64,000 bases of DNA from Hysterangium stoloniferum (taxonomy: Eukaryota; Basidiomycota; Agaricomycetes; Hysterangiales; Hysterangiaceae). The position numbers and the translations under genes were made by a program. Under the pieces are notes generated by a model, which was not told the DNA's origin, searched no databases, and worked only from the letters and a program-made list of their open reading frames with translations. This document shows positions 10,465 to 21,933 of the stretch, piece after piece; position 1 is the stretch's first letter; each line of letters starts with the position of its first letter. The stretch is from the NCBI GenBank assembly GCA_015178975.1, contig WHVD01000097.1:186001-250000 (forward strand). The letters run 5' to 3'.

Positions 10465-12649
10465 TATAAATTAAAGTAATAAATATTTTAGGTTATATTG
10501 AGATTAGAAATACATATATTCTAATTTCTACCCGGTTTTTGGCATAAACAAATACTGAGAATATTCTTGCAGAATCCTTAAGACTACATTAAGATCCTGA
10601 TAAGTTAGTATCACAGTAGACCCTGTAGGTTAGTGTAAATAAAGCATATATTAGCCAAATAGTGTTTTATTCTATATCTAATCTTTTGACCTGTTTATAA
10701 ATATTTTTACTGTTTGATAAATAGTATAAAATATATATAAACTAGCTAGAATCGAAGTCGAATCTAGTTTCGGAATCAGTGAATTGTTATTCATATTTTA
10801 GTAGTGTTTTTACAGAAAAAGAACAAGCTTGCACAAGCAGCTCTCAAAACCTTCTTTGCGAAGTAGGGTGCATATATTCAAGTAAACTCTTGACTTCAGG
10901 GGTTCTAAGTCTATTTAGGCTGCCACTGATTAATATCAAATACTTAAATTATTTTACCTTGCAGTGAATTGAGTATTTGCACATTTTGATAGAGCATTGG
11001 ACTCCTTTTTCGGAAAATAGTATTAAAATAAGGCTAATACATCACACGGTCTCGAGCTAGCGCGCTTATTGATGACTTACCTAAGGACAAGAAGGTCACT
11101 CTTAACACCAATGACCTTAAGATCAAATGGTCTGATCTCCCTGAATACGATGGAGCTCAATCCGAAGCCCTGGACTATATCATGGATATCATGAGTCTCG
11201 CGGAGATATCAGACTCTATGAGTGCGATCTTAGGAGTCACTCTGCCAAGACGACTCAAGGGGCACGCTAAGGTCTGGTGGAGCACCTTAGACCGTGAGCA
11301 TCGTACTGAATTCAGTCAATCTCATGGGTCGTTTCTTTGGGGTATCGTCGAAGGATTGCTCGGAACTCGTTGGCGTGAATCCTTAGCCTTAGAATGGGAA
11401 GCTATGAAATTTTGACAGGCTGGTCACGATCGTGAGACACCCGTCCACTTTATCCAACGGAGAGTTAAACTTTATCATTTCCTGTACGGGTTCCACCAGG
11501 ACAGAGGGGATGAGACACGCAGACACACTGCCTACGGAATGGCTCTACCTTCTTCAAGGACAACCCGTCGATGATATCATGAGTTTACAGACTTATGCTA
11601 ATAACCTGCAAGAAGCTCTGATTAACGCTTGGGTCCAAACACGCCGGGAACGTTACAGGTTCCAGAAACCGCGCGTAATGTTATCGGAGGGTCAAGAATT
11701 GGATTTTAGAGTCACCGGCGACTCCTCTTCACCTAACCATATTCTCGTTAGTGAGACTAACGAGAGAGGCTCGACGAGAAGGACCGTTCCGGACGTCGCT
11801 GATCCAAAGCAGGGAAAGCGTCACAGAAAAATGTTCTTCGAGAGGAGTAACAAGAGGAGTTCGGTCAAACCCACCAAGGAATGTTGGATATGCGGAAGTC
11901 CAAAGCATTTTAAGATAGACTGCCCTCAAGCTGGCAAAATGTCTCATTATGTCTCTATCAACAAATGCTCCGCACAGGATATGTCGGAGGAAGCTGAGGA
12001 GCAAAGGTTATATGAAGCAGTTCATGGACTATCTATACAAGGACAAGTAAATAACTCTGATGACGAATTGACTTTTGTTTCCATTTATTCGCCCCATGTC
12101 GAAGACAAATTAGTGAGGGAGGAAAATCGAACGACTGGTGAAGCTCTTCTGTCTGAAGCTTACGTATCCATACTCACCGCAGATTTCTTCGAAAAAGGAG
12201 ACCGGCTGAGTGCTCATCGGCAGGGCCTTGAAGGCCTGACCGAGGACTACTGTCAGACTGGAGATTCTCACGAACAAATCAGTTCGAATTCGCTCCGTTC
12301 GCCTGGAGCTGATGTTGACACATTCCCGTTTGATCCCGGGAACCCCCCCAATTTACTACCATACGAGAACTCGGATTCAGAGGACAGCGACAATGATCCA
12401 GTATTGGATTCCCCTTCGAAGCATGTTCCTTGCCGAAGTGAACGCAGGAACGTAATCTTGTCCCTGCACAAGGAAAGTAAGAGGCCTCAAATCCAATCCC
12501 CTCATCCCAGTCGTCTGATGAAGGAGGATACTACGATCCTTTATCGAAAACGGGATCCTCCCAGTGGTTACTCTAGCATAGGAGTTGCAGCGCTCCATGT
12601 TTTCGGTCATGTAGGAACTCCCAATTCACCCGAACACGTTAAAATTTGA

Positions 12650-13873
12650 ATGGACACGGGAGTGGATCTTTCCCTTATATCGGAGGAATTCTACAAGGAG
12701 CTGCAGGGCATATATAAGTTGAAACAAGGACTCAAGTTACATCTAATCCAGCTCACGGGTAATGCTAAGGTTATCGGATATGTTAATATTCCCATTTACC
12801 TGGAGGACGACAGTGGAACGTTACTGAAGTTCGCGGCAGAAACTTATGTCGTTAGAGGAATGATGGTGCCAGTTCTTTTAGGAGAAGACTTCCATATTAA
12901 TTATGAAATTGGTACTCTAAGAGATCAGCTGTTGGGATCTAGACTTATTCTCCCGGGACGACAGGGTTTTATTCCAGCCAGTTCTTCTAAGGAACCTCAA
13001 CCTTTGACCTTCACCGTCAATAAGGCCCCTTTCGGGAAGCATGAGAAGGAGTCATCCAAACTCACCTCTCTCCCTGATAAAGGTGTGCGTACTGAAAGAG
13101 TCGCGCGAGCCTTGGAGGATTGCACTATCGATCCAGAGTCAGCCAGATTAGTGCCTATTTTTGTTGAAGATCTAAAGGGTGAGGAATGGATTGTTGAAGG
13201 AATTGTACTGCAAAACGAGGACGGTTCTATATTAGCCACACCAATCACGGCAATTTCAAGGAATAGTGCGGCAGTACCTTTAGCCAATCCATCGCTAACC
13301 CCTAAGACTATCTGACGAGGGGAGACAATAGGGATAATTCATGACCCCGCTCGTTGGGCTCACAAGCCCAGGTCACTCGAGGAGAAAGGTTTAATGGTGG
13401 CAGGCGCGACCAAGATCGCACACCTTATCAAAAGTCTCTCTCAACTTGAGGAGGACCGTCAAGTCGCCTCAGAAAGGCCTAAACCACCTGTTGAACCAGA
13501 GATTGCAGACGATTTCGAACCGCCTGGTCCTAAGATGGCTGCAGTGGCTGATAATGAGAAATTTGCCTCAGAGGATCTTCACAAGTTAGTCAATTTGGGA
13601 CCGGATATACCAACGGAGGTCCTGCCACGTCTCAGATCAGTTTTGACTGAGAACGGTAAGGCTTTTGGAGTCGACGGACGGTTAGGGCAAGTGGAATGTA
13701 GAGTCCCTGTCCCCTTGAAAGAGGGAGCCCAGCCCATATCCATGCCTATGTTCCCTTCGTCCCCTGCCAATAGGAGAGTTATAGATGAGCAAATGGATAC
13801 CTGGTTCGAACAGGGTGTCATTGAGCCATCTAAAAGCCCCTGGGGAGCGCCAGCCTTTGTAGTATATCGCAAT
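12650..13873 (+). pseudogene. Element B protease and start of RT
   Basis: The aspartic protease motif is MDTGVDLSLISEEF (A has DTGADLSLISEEF). The protease-like fold continues to about 12,960 with VLLGEDF. A linker follows, and then the N-terminal RT segment (VECRVPVPLKEGAQPISMPM, EQGVIEPSKSPWGAPAFVV). A TGA at 13,313 sits where A has CGA. The frame is cut at 13,873 by the solo LTR and resumes at 14,520. The protease would process Gag and Pol in the particle. Confidence 0.9.
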
Positions 13874-14519
13874 TGTGAGGAGTATGCTTTTACCACAGTA
13901 TCATTGTGGTAAAACACTCCTTTTATTTCATTTATATTTTACATATTCTATTCATATTTTTCTATCTTTCATATTCTTCGAATATTGCATATTTCATTAG
14001 TTCGAAGCATTGTGTATACTTGTGGGTGCACTCAGCACCAATTAGAACTCAGACAACTTTTACCCAGCAGACACCACCTCGTAAACGACCCAGATGTCGA
14101 ATAGCGAGAGGTGTCAAGGGTAACGTTTCAACTACCCTTAAAGGTAGTATTCTCTTGCATACTAATGTACTTTGGACTCAAACCGCGAAGGTCGAGTTCC
14201 AATCTAAGGTCTTTGCGCTAGTCGACATTATAGTCGACTCGCGCTATTATTTCTTTACTCTAGATATTCAGCTTCGCGTTGATTATCTATTCTACATCTA
14301 GCTACGAGTTGTACCGTGAAGGTCGACTCTTTCATTCGTTCATTCTAGCCGTCAAGAGCAACTGTACAGTTGCTCTTGTGACGCATAGTGTGTCTTCTTA
14401 CTAGCACAGCTTGTCTGGTAATCTACGGTATTGTACTGTACGGTCAATATCTGCTAATAGTAGTTGAATAGACACTATTCTTCATATATCGAACGGTCAG
14501 AATCTATTGACTCTTCACA
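13874..14519 (+). mobile_element. Solo LTR (646 bp) in RT of B
   Basis: It is flanked by GCAAT at 13,869-13,873 and 14,520-14,524. It starts TGTGAGGAGTATGC like the 473-bp LTRs at 1,925 and 3,838. After about 190 bases it switches to the long body (AGCGAGAGGTGTCAAGGG) shared with the LTR of A and the solo LTR at 31,987. It is therefore mosaic. Confidence 0.94.
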
Positions 14520-15246
14520 GCAATGGTAAACCGCGGGTGGTCATCGACTATCGGAAACTTAATCATCTCACTGTCCCAGACGAATTCCCTTTACCACATC
14601 AATCAGAGATTATGCAGGCGCTGTCGGGGTCAAATGTTCTTTCTTCTTTCGATGCGCTAGCTGGGTTTACTCAATTAGAAATGTTGGAGGACGATAAGCC
14701 CAAAACAGCCTTTAGATCCCATAGAGGGCTGTGGAAATTTAAAAGGATGCCATTTGGGCTCAGAAACGGCCCCTCCACATTTCAGCGCGTCATGCAAACA
14801 GTTTTAGCACCCTACTTGTGGATTTTTTGTTTAGTCTACATCGATGACATAGTCATATTCTCTAAGAACTGGGATGATCATTTGCTTCACCTGAATCAGG
14901 TACTTGGCGCTATCGCTTCGGCCGGTATCACTCTCTCTCCCAAGAAATGTTTTATCGGATATAATTCGATATTGTTATTGGGTTATAAGGTATCTAGGCT
15001 GGGTTTTTCAACCCACCAAGAAAAAGTTCGCGTTATATTGGAATTGGCCCCACCCACTAAGGTTTCTGATCTACAACGGTTCCTTGGAATGGTCCTTTAC
15101 TTTTCAGCATATATACCGTTCTATTCATGGATGGTGTCCCCTTTATTCTCGCTCCTAAAAAAGGGAACACCTTGGACGTGGACTGCTGAACATGTCCGAG
15201 CTTATGAGGATGTTAAAACTGCATTAGGATCAGCTCCAGTGCTGGG
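14520..15246 (+). pseudogene. Element B RT core
   Basis: This exon-like piece holds the RT palm: NGKPRVVIDYRKLN, FDALAGFTQLEM, RMPFGLRNGPSTFQ and the catalytic LVYIDDIVIFS with both aspartates. It ends in the connection (LELAPPTKVSDLQRFLGM, SALGSAPVLG) where the long LTR at 15,247 enters. Within this piece the frame is open. RT copies the element RNA into DNA. Confidence 0.94.
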
Positions 15247-17188
15247 TGTTATGTATTTCTAAGTTTTTTCCAATTTTTAAACAATTTCCCCTAACAAATT
15301 GCGAAAACAAATATTCAAATGTAATTATATTGCGACGATTAAATTGTACAATATTTGTTTGATTTATCTTGAATTTATACAATTTACTTTGTATTTTTAT
15401 CTAATAAATTGAGCAAATTATTGAATTTCTACTTTTTATTCTTTTTTGATTAATATGTCGGCGACTCAGCGCTTATTCACAACGCGCGAGTAATCATGTG
15501 ACATTCACATGATATTTCAAACTCCGACGCTGACAAAACGCGATTTGAAATACTCGCGCATTATCAAGGTGAAATATATATATTTTTATATTATTATAAT
15601 AAAATATTATATTTATAACTAATTAAAAGTAAATATAATAATTATATAATAATATAAAACCGGCCTGGCGTTTATTACACGGCGCGCGGGAAAATCGTCA
15701 CAACGAGTGACAACCGTCATAACAGGTGACAGTTGTCACAAGGGCGCGCGACGGTCACAGAGGCGCGCGACGGTCACAAAGGCGCGCGACGGTCACAACG
15801 CGTGACAGTCACAAGACGCGAAGGGTGTCATGCGCGCGCACAGGCGCGAGAGCATTATGTCATCATATATGCTACTGCAACAAAAACAGGAAACTCTCTG
15901 GAACATTCCAGTGGCTTCCAATGGAACATTAGTTAATAGGTACTAATATTAGATAGAATATTGTAGAATATTCTATAAAATTCTACAATGTTCCATTATG
16001 CCAAGAATATTCTATAGTGTCTTAGAAGTAGTTAGAACCTTCCACAATGCTCTAGAAAATTCTAGAAAATTCTAAATGACATCACTCCTCCCAGAATGAC
16101 ATCATTAAATCTTCTAGAATCTTCTAAATGTATCAGACTAAAATGTATATAAGGAGCTCAGCTCCAGCCTTGAATAAAACCAATCAATCATATCATCACA
16201 TCAACCCACCACATCTGTGTGTGTCACTGCAGCAAGCAGGCTACTCCACCCCTATCTGGGCAGTTGGACATCTAATTCCACCTCTATCTGAGCTGTTGGA
16301 AACCCTTGCCACCTCTATCAGAGTTGTTGGCCCAATCAGATCCCTTGTCACCTCAATCTGAGCTGTTGACTGATCTGCTGTTCCCCTGTCACCTCAATCT
16401 GAGTTGTTGACTTTTGTTCCCCCTTGCCACTTCTTAATTGAATAGCTGGCTATCTTTTATATATTATTTCCACCTCAGTTAGAGTTGTTGGTTATCAACT
16501 AATAATATATAAATAATCTCATACTATAGTCATCTCTTAATTGAGTACTGATTATTAGTTTTCCTTACATTGTTATTTGTAGTTTAAGACTTCAGTCACC
16601 TCTAGTTGAGTAATTTGACTGTTTATTACATTGCAAATAATCCCATTCCTTTGTTCATTTATTGTGAATCAGTAAAGCATATTCACATAAACAAATACTG
16701 AGAATATCCTTGCAGAATCCTTAAGACTACATTAAGATCCTGATAAGTTAATATCACAGTAGACCTTGTAGGTTAGTGTAAATAAAGCATATATTAGCCA
16801 AATAGTGTTTTATTCTATCTAATCTTTTGACCCGTTTATAAATATTTTTACTGTTTGACAAATAGTATAAAATATATATAAACTAGCTAGCATTGAAGTT
16901 AAATCTAGCTTTGGAATCAGTAAATTGTTATTCTTGTTTTAGTAGTTGTTATCACAGAAAAAGAACAAGCTTGCACAAGCAGCTCTCAAAACCTTCTTTG
17001 CGAAGTAGGGTGCATATATTCAAGTAAACTCTTGACTTCAGGGGTTCTAAGTCTATTTAGGCTGCCACTGATTAATATCAAATACTTAAATTATTTTACC
17101 TTGCAGTGAATTGAGTATTTGCACATTTTGATAGAGCATTGGACTCCTTTTTCGGAAAATAGTATTAAAATAAGGCTAATACATTACA
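15247..17188 (+). mobile_element. Long solo LTR, copy 2 (1,942 bp)
   Basis: It starts TGTTATGTATTTCT and ends AATACATTACA, with CTGGG at 15,242-15,246 and 17,189-17,193. It has the same layout as copy 1, with a short U3 repeat array (about 15,695-15,830), an AT-only stretch near 15,570-15,660, TATA at 16,145 and a poly(A) signal near 16,780. It closely matches copy 3, apart from the array length. Confidence 0.92.
16243..16619 (+). repeat. Stem-loop array in R region, long LTR copy 2 (eight to nine units)
   Basis: Units start near 16,244, 16,276, 16,308, 16,347, 16,388, 16,426, 16,468, 16,530 and 16,595. Examples of matched changes are TTCCA/TGGAA with CTC/GAG, TCCA/TGGA with CCC/GGG, and GCCA/TGGC with TTC/GAA. 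The unit at 16,530 is imperfect. Spacers between units differ in sequence and length. Confidence 0.78.
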
Positions 17189-19516
17189 CTGGGACATCCA
17201 GTTAGTGGGATGCCCTACCGATTGTATACGGACACTTCGGATTTTGCCTTGGGTTGTTGCCTCCAACAAGTCCAGAAGATGGCTTTAGGAGACTTAGTGG
17301 ACACTAAAATCTATGCCCAAGCCAAATTGGCTTTTGACCGTGCGCAGGACGTGCCATCCTTTGTTCATCGGTACAAAACCAAACAGCCCGAGATTGAGTG
17401 GTCGGATTCGTGGGGATCCACTTTTGAGGCGACCAAAGTTACTGTTGAACGAGTCATTGCATATTGGAGTCGCACGCTGAAAAGCGCTGAGCGTAACTAT
17501 TCTGCTACTGCACGGGAAGCATTAGCAGCAAAGGAGGGACTAGTCCACTTTCAACCTTTCATTGAAGGTGAACATGTCCTGCTCATTACGGACCATGCAG
17601 CTCTGCAATGGGCTAGATCTTACGAGAACACTAATCGTCGACTAGCCGCATGGGGGGCGATATATGCTGCATTTCCAGGTCTCAAGATTTTGCATCGAGC
17701 AGGGAGAGTTCACAGCAACGTGGATCCACTGTCCAGACTCCCTCGGGTACCAGCCTTCGTGAGCCCTATTAGAGATGATTTGCAGGCTATCACCTCGACC
17801 TCTCTGGACAAGAGTACTGAGGAAAAATTATGGAAGGACGAACCTGCTAAGAAAGCGGTCTTCTCTACCATACTCGATTCTATGGAACCTTTCGGAGTAA
17901 CTCAAAAGGTCCGACGGTCAGAATGGGATTCTCATAACGCAATAAGGAACGACCAGGAAGATGAGTCTGACTTCGCATTGCGTCATCCTCAGCTACTAAT
18001 CAGCATCGAGGAGGGATATATAAAGAAATTTCTAGAGGGTTATTCAAGGGACCCGGTTTTCAGGAATCTCTACGCTTTAGATACCCCTTCACCCAACGCG
18101 GTTGTTACTCCTTCTCACTACTTCGTGGGAGCAAACCGACTCCTGTACTTTCGCGACTCGGACTGGAAAAGTCGAGTCTGTGTACCCAGAACCATGATTA
18201 ACTTGATTCTAAGGTTGGTACATGATAACCCTTTTGAGGGAGCACACGCCGGAGGCCAGCGGTTGTTCAACCTGATGAAAGACCGGTTCTTTTGGCCAAG
18301 AATGCTACAAGATTGCGTGTCGTCCGCGCGTACCTGTGATATCTGCCAAAAAACCAAAGTCGATCGCACCGCTCGTCAAGGAGCCCTCAGACCGGCTGAC
18401 GTACCTTTTAGGCCATTCGAGGTAGTTTCTATGGACTTAATCACTGGACTACCCGATTCAGGAAAGGATTCGTATTCTGCAGTCTTCGTCGCCGTTGATA
18501 AATTGATGCGTTACGCTATTACAATACCTACCTTTTCGAACCTTACGGCTGAAGGATTCGCACGAATATTTGTCAAACAGGTAGCAAGCCCCTTCGGACT
18601 GCCCTCTCGAATAATCTGGGACCGGGATAAGAGATGGACCTGCAGGTTTTGGCAGGAAGTCTGTAAGATCTATAGTACCACCCTTGTGGTATCTTTGGCT
18701 CATCATCCTCAAACGGATGGGCAAATGGAGAATATGAATGCGACCATAGAACAGATGCTTCGAGCCTATTGTGCCTCTGCTAAGGAAAGCTGGTCCCAGT
18801 GGATTGAGGTAGTTGTTCACGCATACAACTCGACTGTTCACAGTTCCACAAACTACGCCCCGGCCTTCTTATTAATGGGATACCTCCCAAGAGGAATGTC
18901 TTGAGTCCTAGGAGGTGACGAGCCCCTAGTTCCTAGAGAACTATCAGACAGCCCTATGGCAGACCAATGGATCCTCGAGCTAGAAAATCATCGGCAGATG
19001 GCGCGAGATTCAATCGCTCGAGCCCAAGAGATTCAAGCACGAGCGTATAACAAGAAGCAAAGACCTGTAGAAGATATCTCTGAGGGAGACTTTGTATTGG
19101 TGAACCCCCACTCCCTCGAACTGGTGGAAGTCAAGGGAATGGGGAAGAAACTAATACAAAGACGGATTGGACCATTCGAGGTCCTTGAGAAATTGAACTC
19201 TCAAGTATTTAGGCTTAAGATTCCCCCATAGTATCCTATGCATCCAGTCATTAATCGGGATCATCTGCGGAAATATCAACCCTCTCCTTCCAAGCTAGGT
19301 CCCAGACCCCAACTTGAGAACCTAAGAGAGTTGAAATCAGATCATGAAGAATATGAAGTCGAAGCTATTGTTGGACATAGGAAACAGCGAAATCGTCTGC
19401 TATTTAGGGTGCGCTGGAAAGGTTATGGACCTGAGGAGGATTCGTGGTTAAGCAGCACTGACCTTAGAAATGCTCCGGCACTTCTGAGGGCGTACAAGGC
19501 GCTGTTCAACATTTAA
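17189..19516 (+). pseudogene. Element B RNase H, integrase and chromodomain
   Basis: RNase H begins LYTDTSDFALGCCLQQ and has ITDHAALQWA. The integrase has the zinc motif CDICQKTK and the core residues in MDLITGLPDSGK, IWDRDKRWTC and HHPQTDGQMENMN. A TGA at 18,902 replaces the CGA that A has in the same codon, and a TAG at 19,229 cuts the C-terminal part. The chromodomain (EYEVEAIVGHR, FRVRWKGYGPEEDSW) ends at 19,516. The two stops would leave the integrase without its chromodomain. Confidence 0.93.
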
Positions 19517-19863
19517 CGGGATATATGCGCTCAAGGAATCATCTATTCCATCTCTTTTGTAACTTCCTTTCAAAAATATCTCAGTTATTCAGTGAGCCAT
19601 CTCATTGGCTTTTATTCTTTTTCATTTTTCTATCCCTTCGGTCGATTGGGACAACCATTAATTGGCAGCGGACACATTTCCCCAAAACCTGGCCACAATT
19701 AATGAATTTTATTTAACGACCAACCAAGCGGAGTTTCAATTCAATATATATAAAAAAAGTACACGTAAATTTGCATAAACTTTCTTTATCTTTCACACCA
19801 CGTCCTTCACCTATCTACAGCCCTTCCCTCTATCTTCAACTTCACCACTTTTATCATGCTATA
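19517..19863 (+). promoter_or_regulatory. Spacer with possible promoter before ORF3 of B
   Basis: There is no gene in these 347 bases. A TATA-like run (ATATATATAAAAAAA, about 19,744) is followed by a C/T-rich stretch (about 19,785-19,855), as is common at fungal start sites. The ORF3 ATG at 19,864 lies about 120 bases after the TATA. A has the same arrangement. That it drives a separate ORF3 transcript is inference. Confidence 0.5.
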
Positions 19864-21908
19864 ATGCTCCCTTTCCAACAAAACAAGCAAGTCCTCCCTA
19901 AGTTCAAAAAGGTCCCGCGAGCCCCGACAGCCAGTACATCCACGACCGGCGGGGGATTCATCACCCGCGTGCCTCGTACAGACAATGTCGAGAGCAATTG
20001 GGGTACCCAAGAATCAACCCCCCTGTCGACTTTCTCCTTTGGTGATGAGCCGGGGGAAAATACTGGTACGGATTGGAGCAAGCCGTTAGGCCCCTCCGTC
20101 AGACCGTCATCTGAGGAAGTCGCGGCTATCATGCAGAAGCAGGAAATGTTTATGGAAGAACACAACGCAAGGAGGCTCACCCGCAAAAGAGAAAGGCACG
20201 CTGAGTATAGAAGTCAACAGGAGGCGAGGGGAGCAAGAGAAGGAGTCCCCTCCAAGCGACAGCGGCGTGAGTACAGAGAGCAATGCGGAAACAGAGCTTC
20301 CGCGCCGATCCTTCCCCCCCCAGGAGAGAAATGGGCCGACTTCGCGGAGACTGATGATAGTGAGGTGGGACGCCTTGCATTAGGACGACGGGAACCAAGA
20401 GCTGAAAGGAGAAGGAGGGTACCATCTTTTACGACTGGGAGCTACTTCGACCCATTAAGTTGCAACGCATAGTTCTTACCTGAGGGGACGGTCAAACATT
20501 GCCCCAACAAGAAAAAGGATACCGTAGGGGACCAATTGAGTTTTCCTCGGATGAGGATGAGGAGGAGGACGAGAACAGGAATGGCGTGTATAGCATCCGA
20601 TCTCTGGGAGAGGATTGCCATGAAGGGTTCCTTCTCCTGTCTAAAGTTCGCTTTGTAACCAGCGACCCCAACCAAAGACAAACACGGAGACCGTCATCCA
20701 GAGTATGGAGGGGTCACCGCCCTAGTCAACAGTCACTGGAACGCGAACCTTCCACGATTCCGGTCCCACATCTCTCACCAACGTCGAGGCCCCTTCCCAT
20801 CATTCACCCTACACACACTCCCTCAGCCCCGATTCTAATGCCTCATTTACCTCCCTCTTCAAAAGCTGTACCGGTCCCAACCTCACTTAGGATGTCGAGG
20901 CCCCCTCCCATCCTCCACCCGGCACACACTCCCTCAGCCCAACGCGAACCTTCCCCGATTCTGGCACCTCATCTCTCTCCCTCCCCGAAAGCTATACCGG
21001 TACTGACCCAACTTCCGCCATCACCAGGTATCCCTCCCAACTCTCTGTATTCATATTGCGTGTCCTTGGGTAGCCCTATCCAGGACCTTCCACCAGAGCG
21101 AATGGATGTCGATTTGGACCCCCCTACACCGGACGTCATCGATCCCATGGCAAGCAGAAAGGCGAAGGAGATGCAGAAAGCCACCACTCCTCTCCAAGAA
21201 CAATCCCCTATTCCCGTCCTTGACAGCCCGGTTCCCCTCACTGAGCCCGTATCCACAACCTTCTGGATGCGAGTAGCTGTCAACTACCCTTCCGAACAGT
21301 TTCCTGTCAGAAGGGTGCTATCACAGCTCGTGCCAGTACTTCAGCAACCGGTCCTTCAAGGGAGCCTCAAGGGTTGTCACGGTCTGGCTCCGTTGTCGGA
21401 GATAATGGAGGATTTCTATCTCTCCTTCGAGGATCTCGCAGAGGGGAAGAACTTTGCACGAGCAGCACAGGAGATTAAACTCTCTATGTTCTGGCACATC
21501 ATAGTGGAGCTTCACCATCTGCCCCCAGACTCAGCAAATGTCCTCTCTATTGCTGGCTTAGTAGATTTACTCGAGGCCCTTGTCCTGACGCCTCCCACAG
21601 AGACCACCATGCAGCCACATGTTCCTGCCCCACTACCCGCGTCTTTGTTTCCCCTCCCCAATGCTCCTCTTCTCGCGCGGATTTCCACTCCACCGGTTAG
21701 TGTCCGCGCAGTCATTCGTTGCAGAGAGAAAGCCTACAGACGATGGGCCGACTCCTTGTACAGGAATTCTAGTGATTTGGCTCGGGCGAGAATAGCCGAA
21801 TCCTTCAGAGTAAAAAGGGAACGATGGGGAAACATCATTTTGGACCTTGGGGGATCCTCACAGGAAGCTTGGGGCGGCGTCCCAGATGCTCTTCGACACC
21901 TAGTATAG
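19864..21908 (+). pseudogene. Third ORF of element B (after pol), frameshifted
   Basis: It starts MLPFQQNKQVLPKFKK and ends LRHLV at 21,908. Compared with A, a one-base deletion near 20,365 shifts the frame, so the first part stops at 20,472. A TGA at 20,481 stands where A has CGA. After that the second part (FSSDEDEEEDENRN, a proline-rich repeat tract around 20,740-21,040, then VLSQLVPVLQQP and KAYRRWADSLYR) is open to the end. The ancestral protein was thus one chain of roughly 670-690 residues, about a quarter of the element's coding capacity. It has no membrane segment or signal peptide and I cannot assign a function. Confidence 0.75.
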
Positions 21909-21921
21909 CACATCCCTTCGA

Positions 21922-21933
21922 ACTGGGGGGCAC
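21922..21933 (+). other. Polypurine tract of element B
   Basis: ACTGGGGGGCAC lies immediately before the 3' LTR and is identical to that of A at 296-308. Confidence 0.75.

Larger units (their letters stand above)
9388..11046 (+). mobile_element. Long solo LTR, copy 1 (1,659 bp)
   Basis: It starts TGTTATGTATTTTTAGG and ends AATACATCACA, with the duplication CGGTC at 9,383-9,387 and 11,047-11,051. It contains a repeat-rich left part (U3), a TATA box at 10,132, a stem-loop array, a poly(A) signal AATAAA at 10,638 and a conserved right part. TG...CA ends, 5-bp duplication and promoter/poly(A) layout make it an LTR rather than a DNA transposon. No internal region of this family is in the window. 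Confidence 0.88.
7462..12649 (+). pseudogene. Element B gag, broken by two insertions and point changes
   Basis: Gag starts at ATG 7,462 (MTTGKNQTSR) after a 60-base leader. It has a Pro/Ser-rich N-terminus with a duplicated PPEDSPGVVAGSS-type repeat, then a helical part, a retrotransposon gag domain (around 11,170-11,700) and a CCHC zinc knuckle CWICGSPKHFKIDC (around 11,884). It is interrupted by the fold-back element at 8,057-8,432 and the long LTR at 9,388-11,046. A TGA at 11,413 replaces the CGA seen in A, a short deletion near 11,520 shifts the frame, and another TGA sits at 12,647 just before the protease. Gag would build the virus-like particle and bind the RNA genome. Confidence 0.9.

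Noticed and set aside
20499-21908. An independent ORF starting at a TTG codon
   Set aside because: Comparison with A shows it is the rear part of ORF3 after a one-base deletion and a CGA-to-TGA stop in B.
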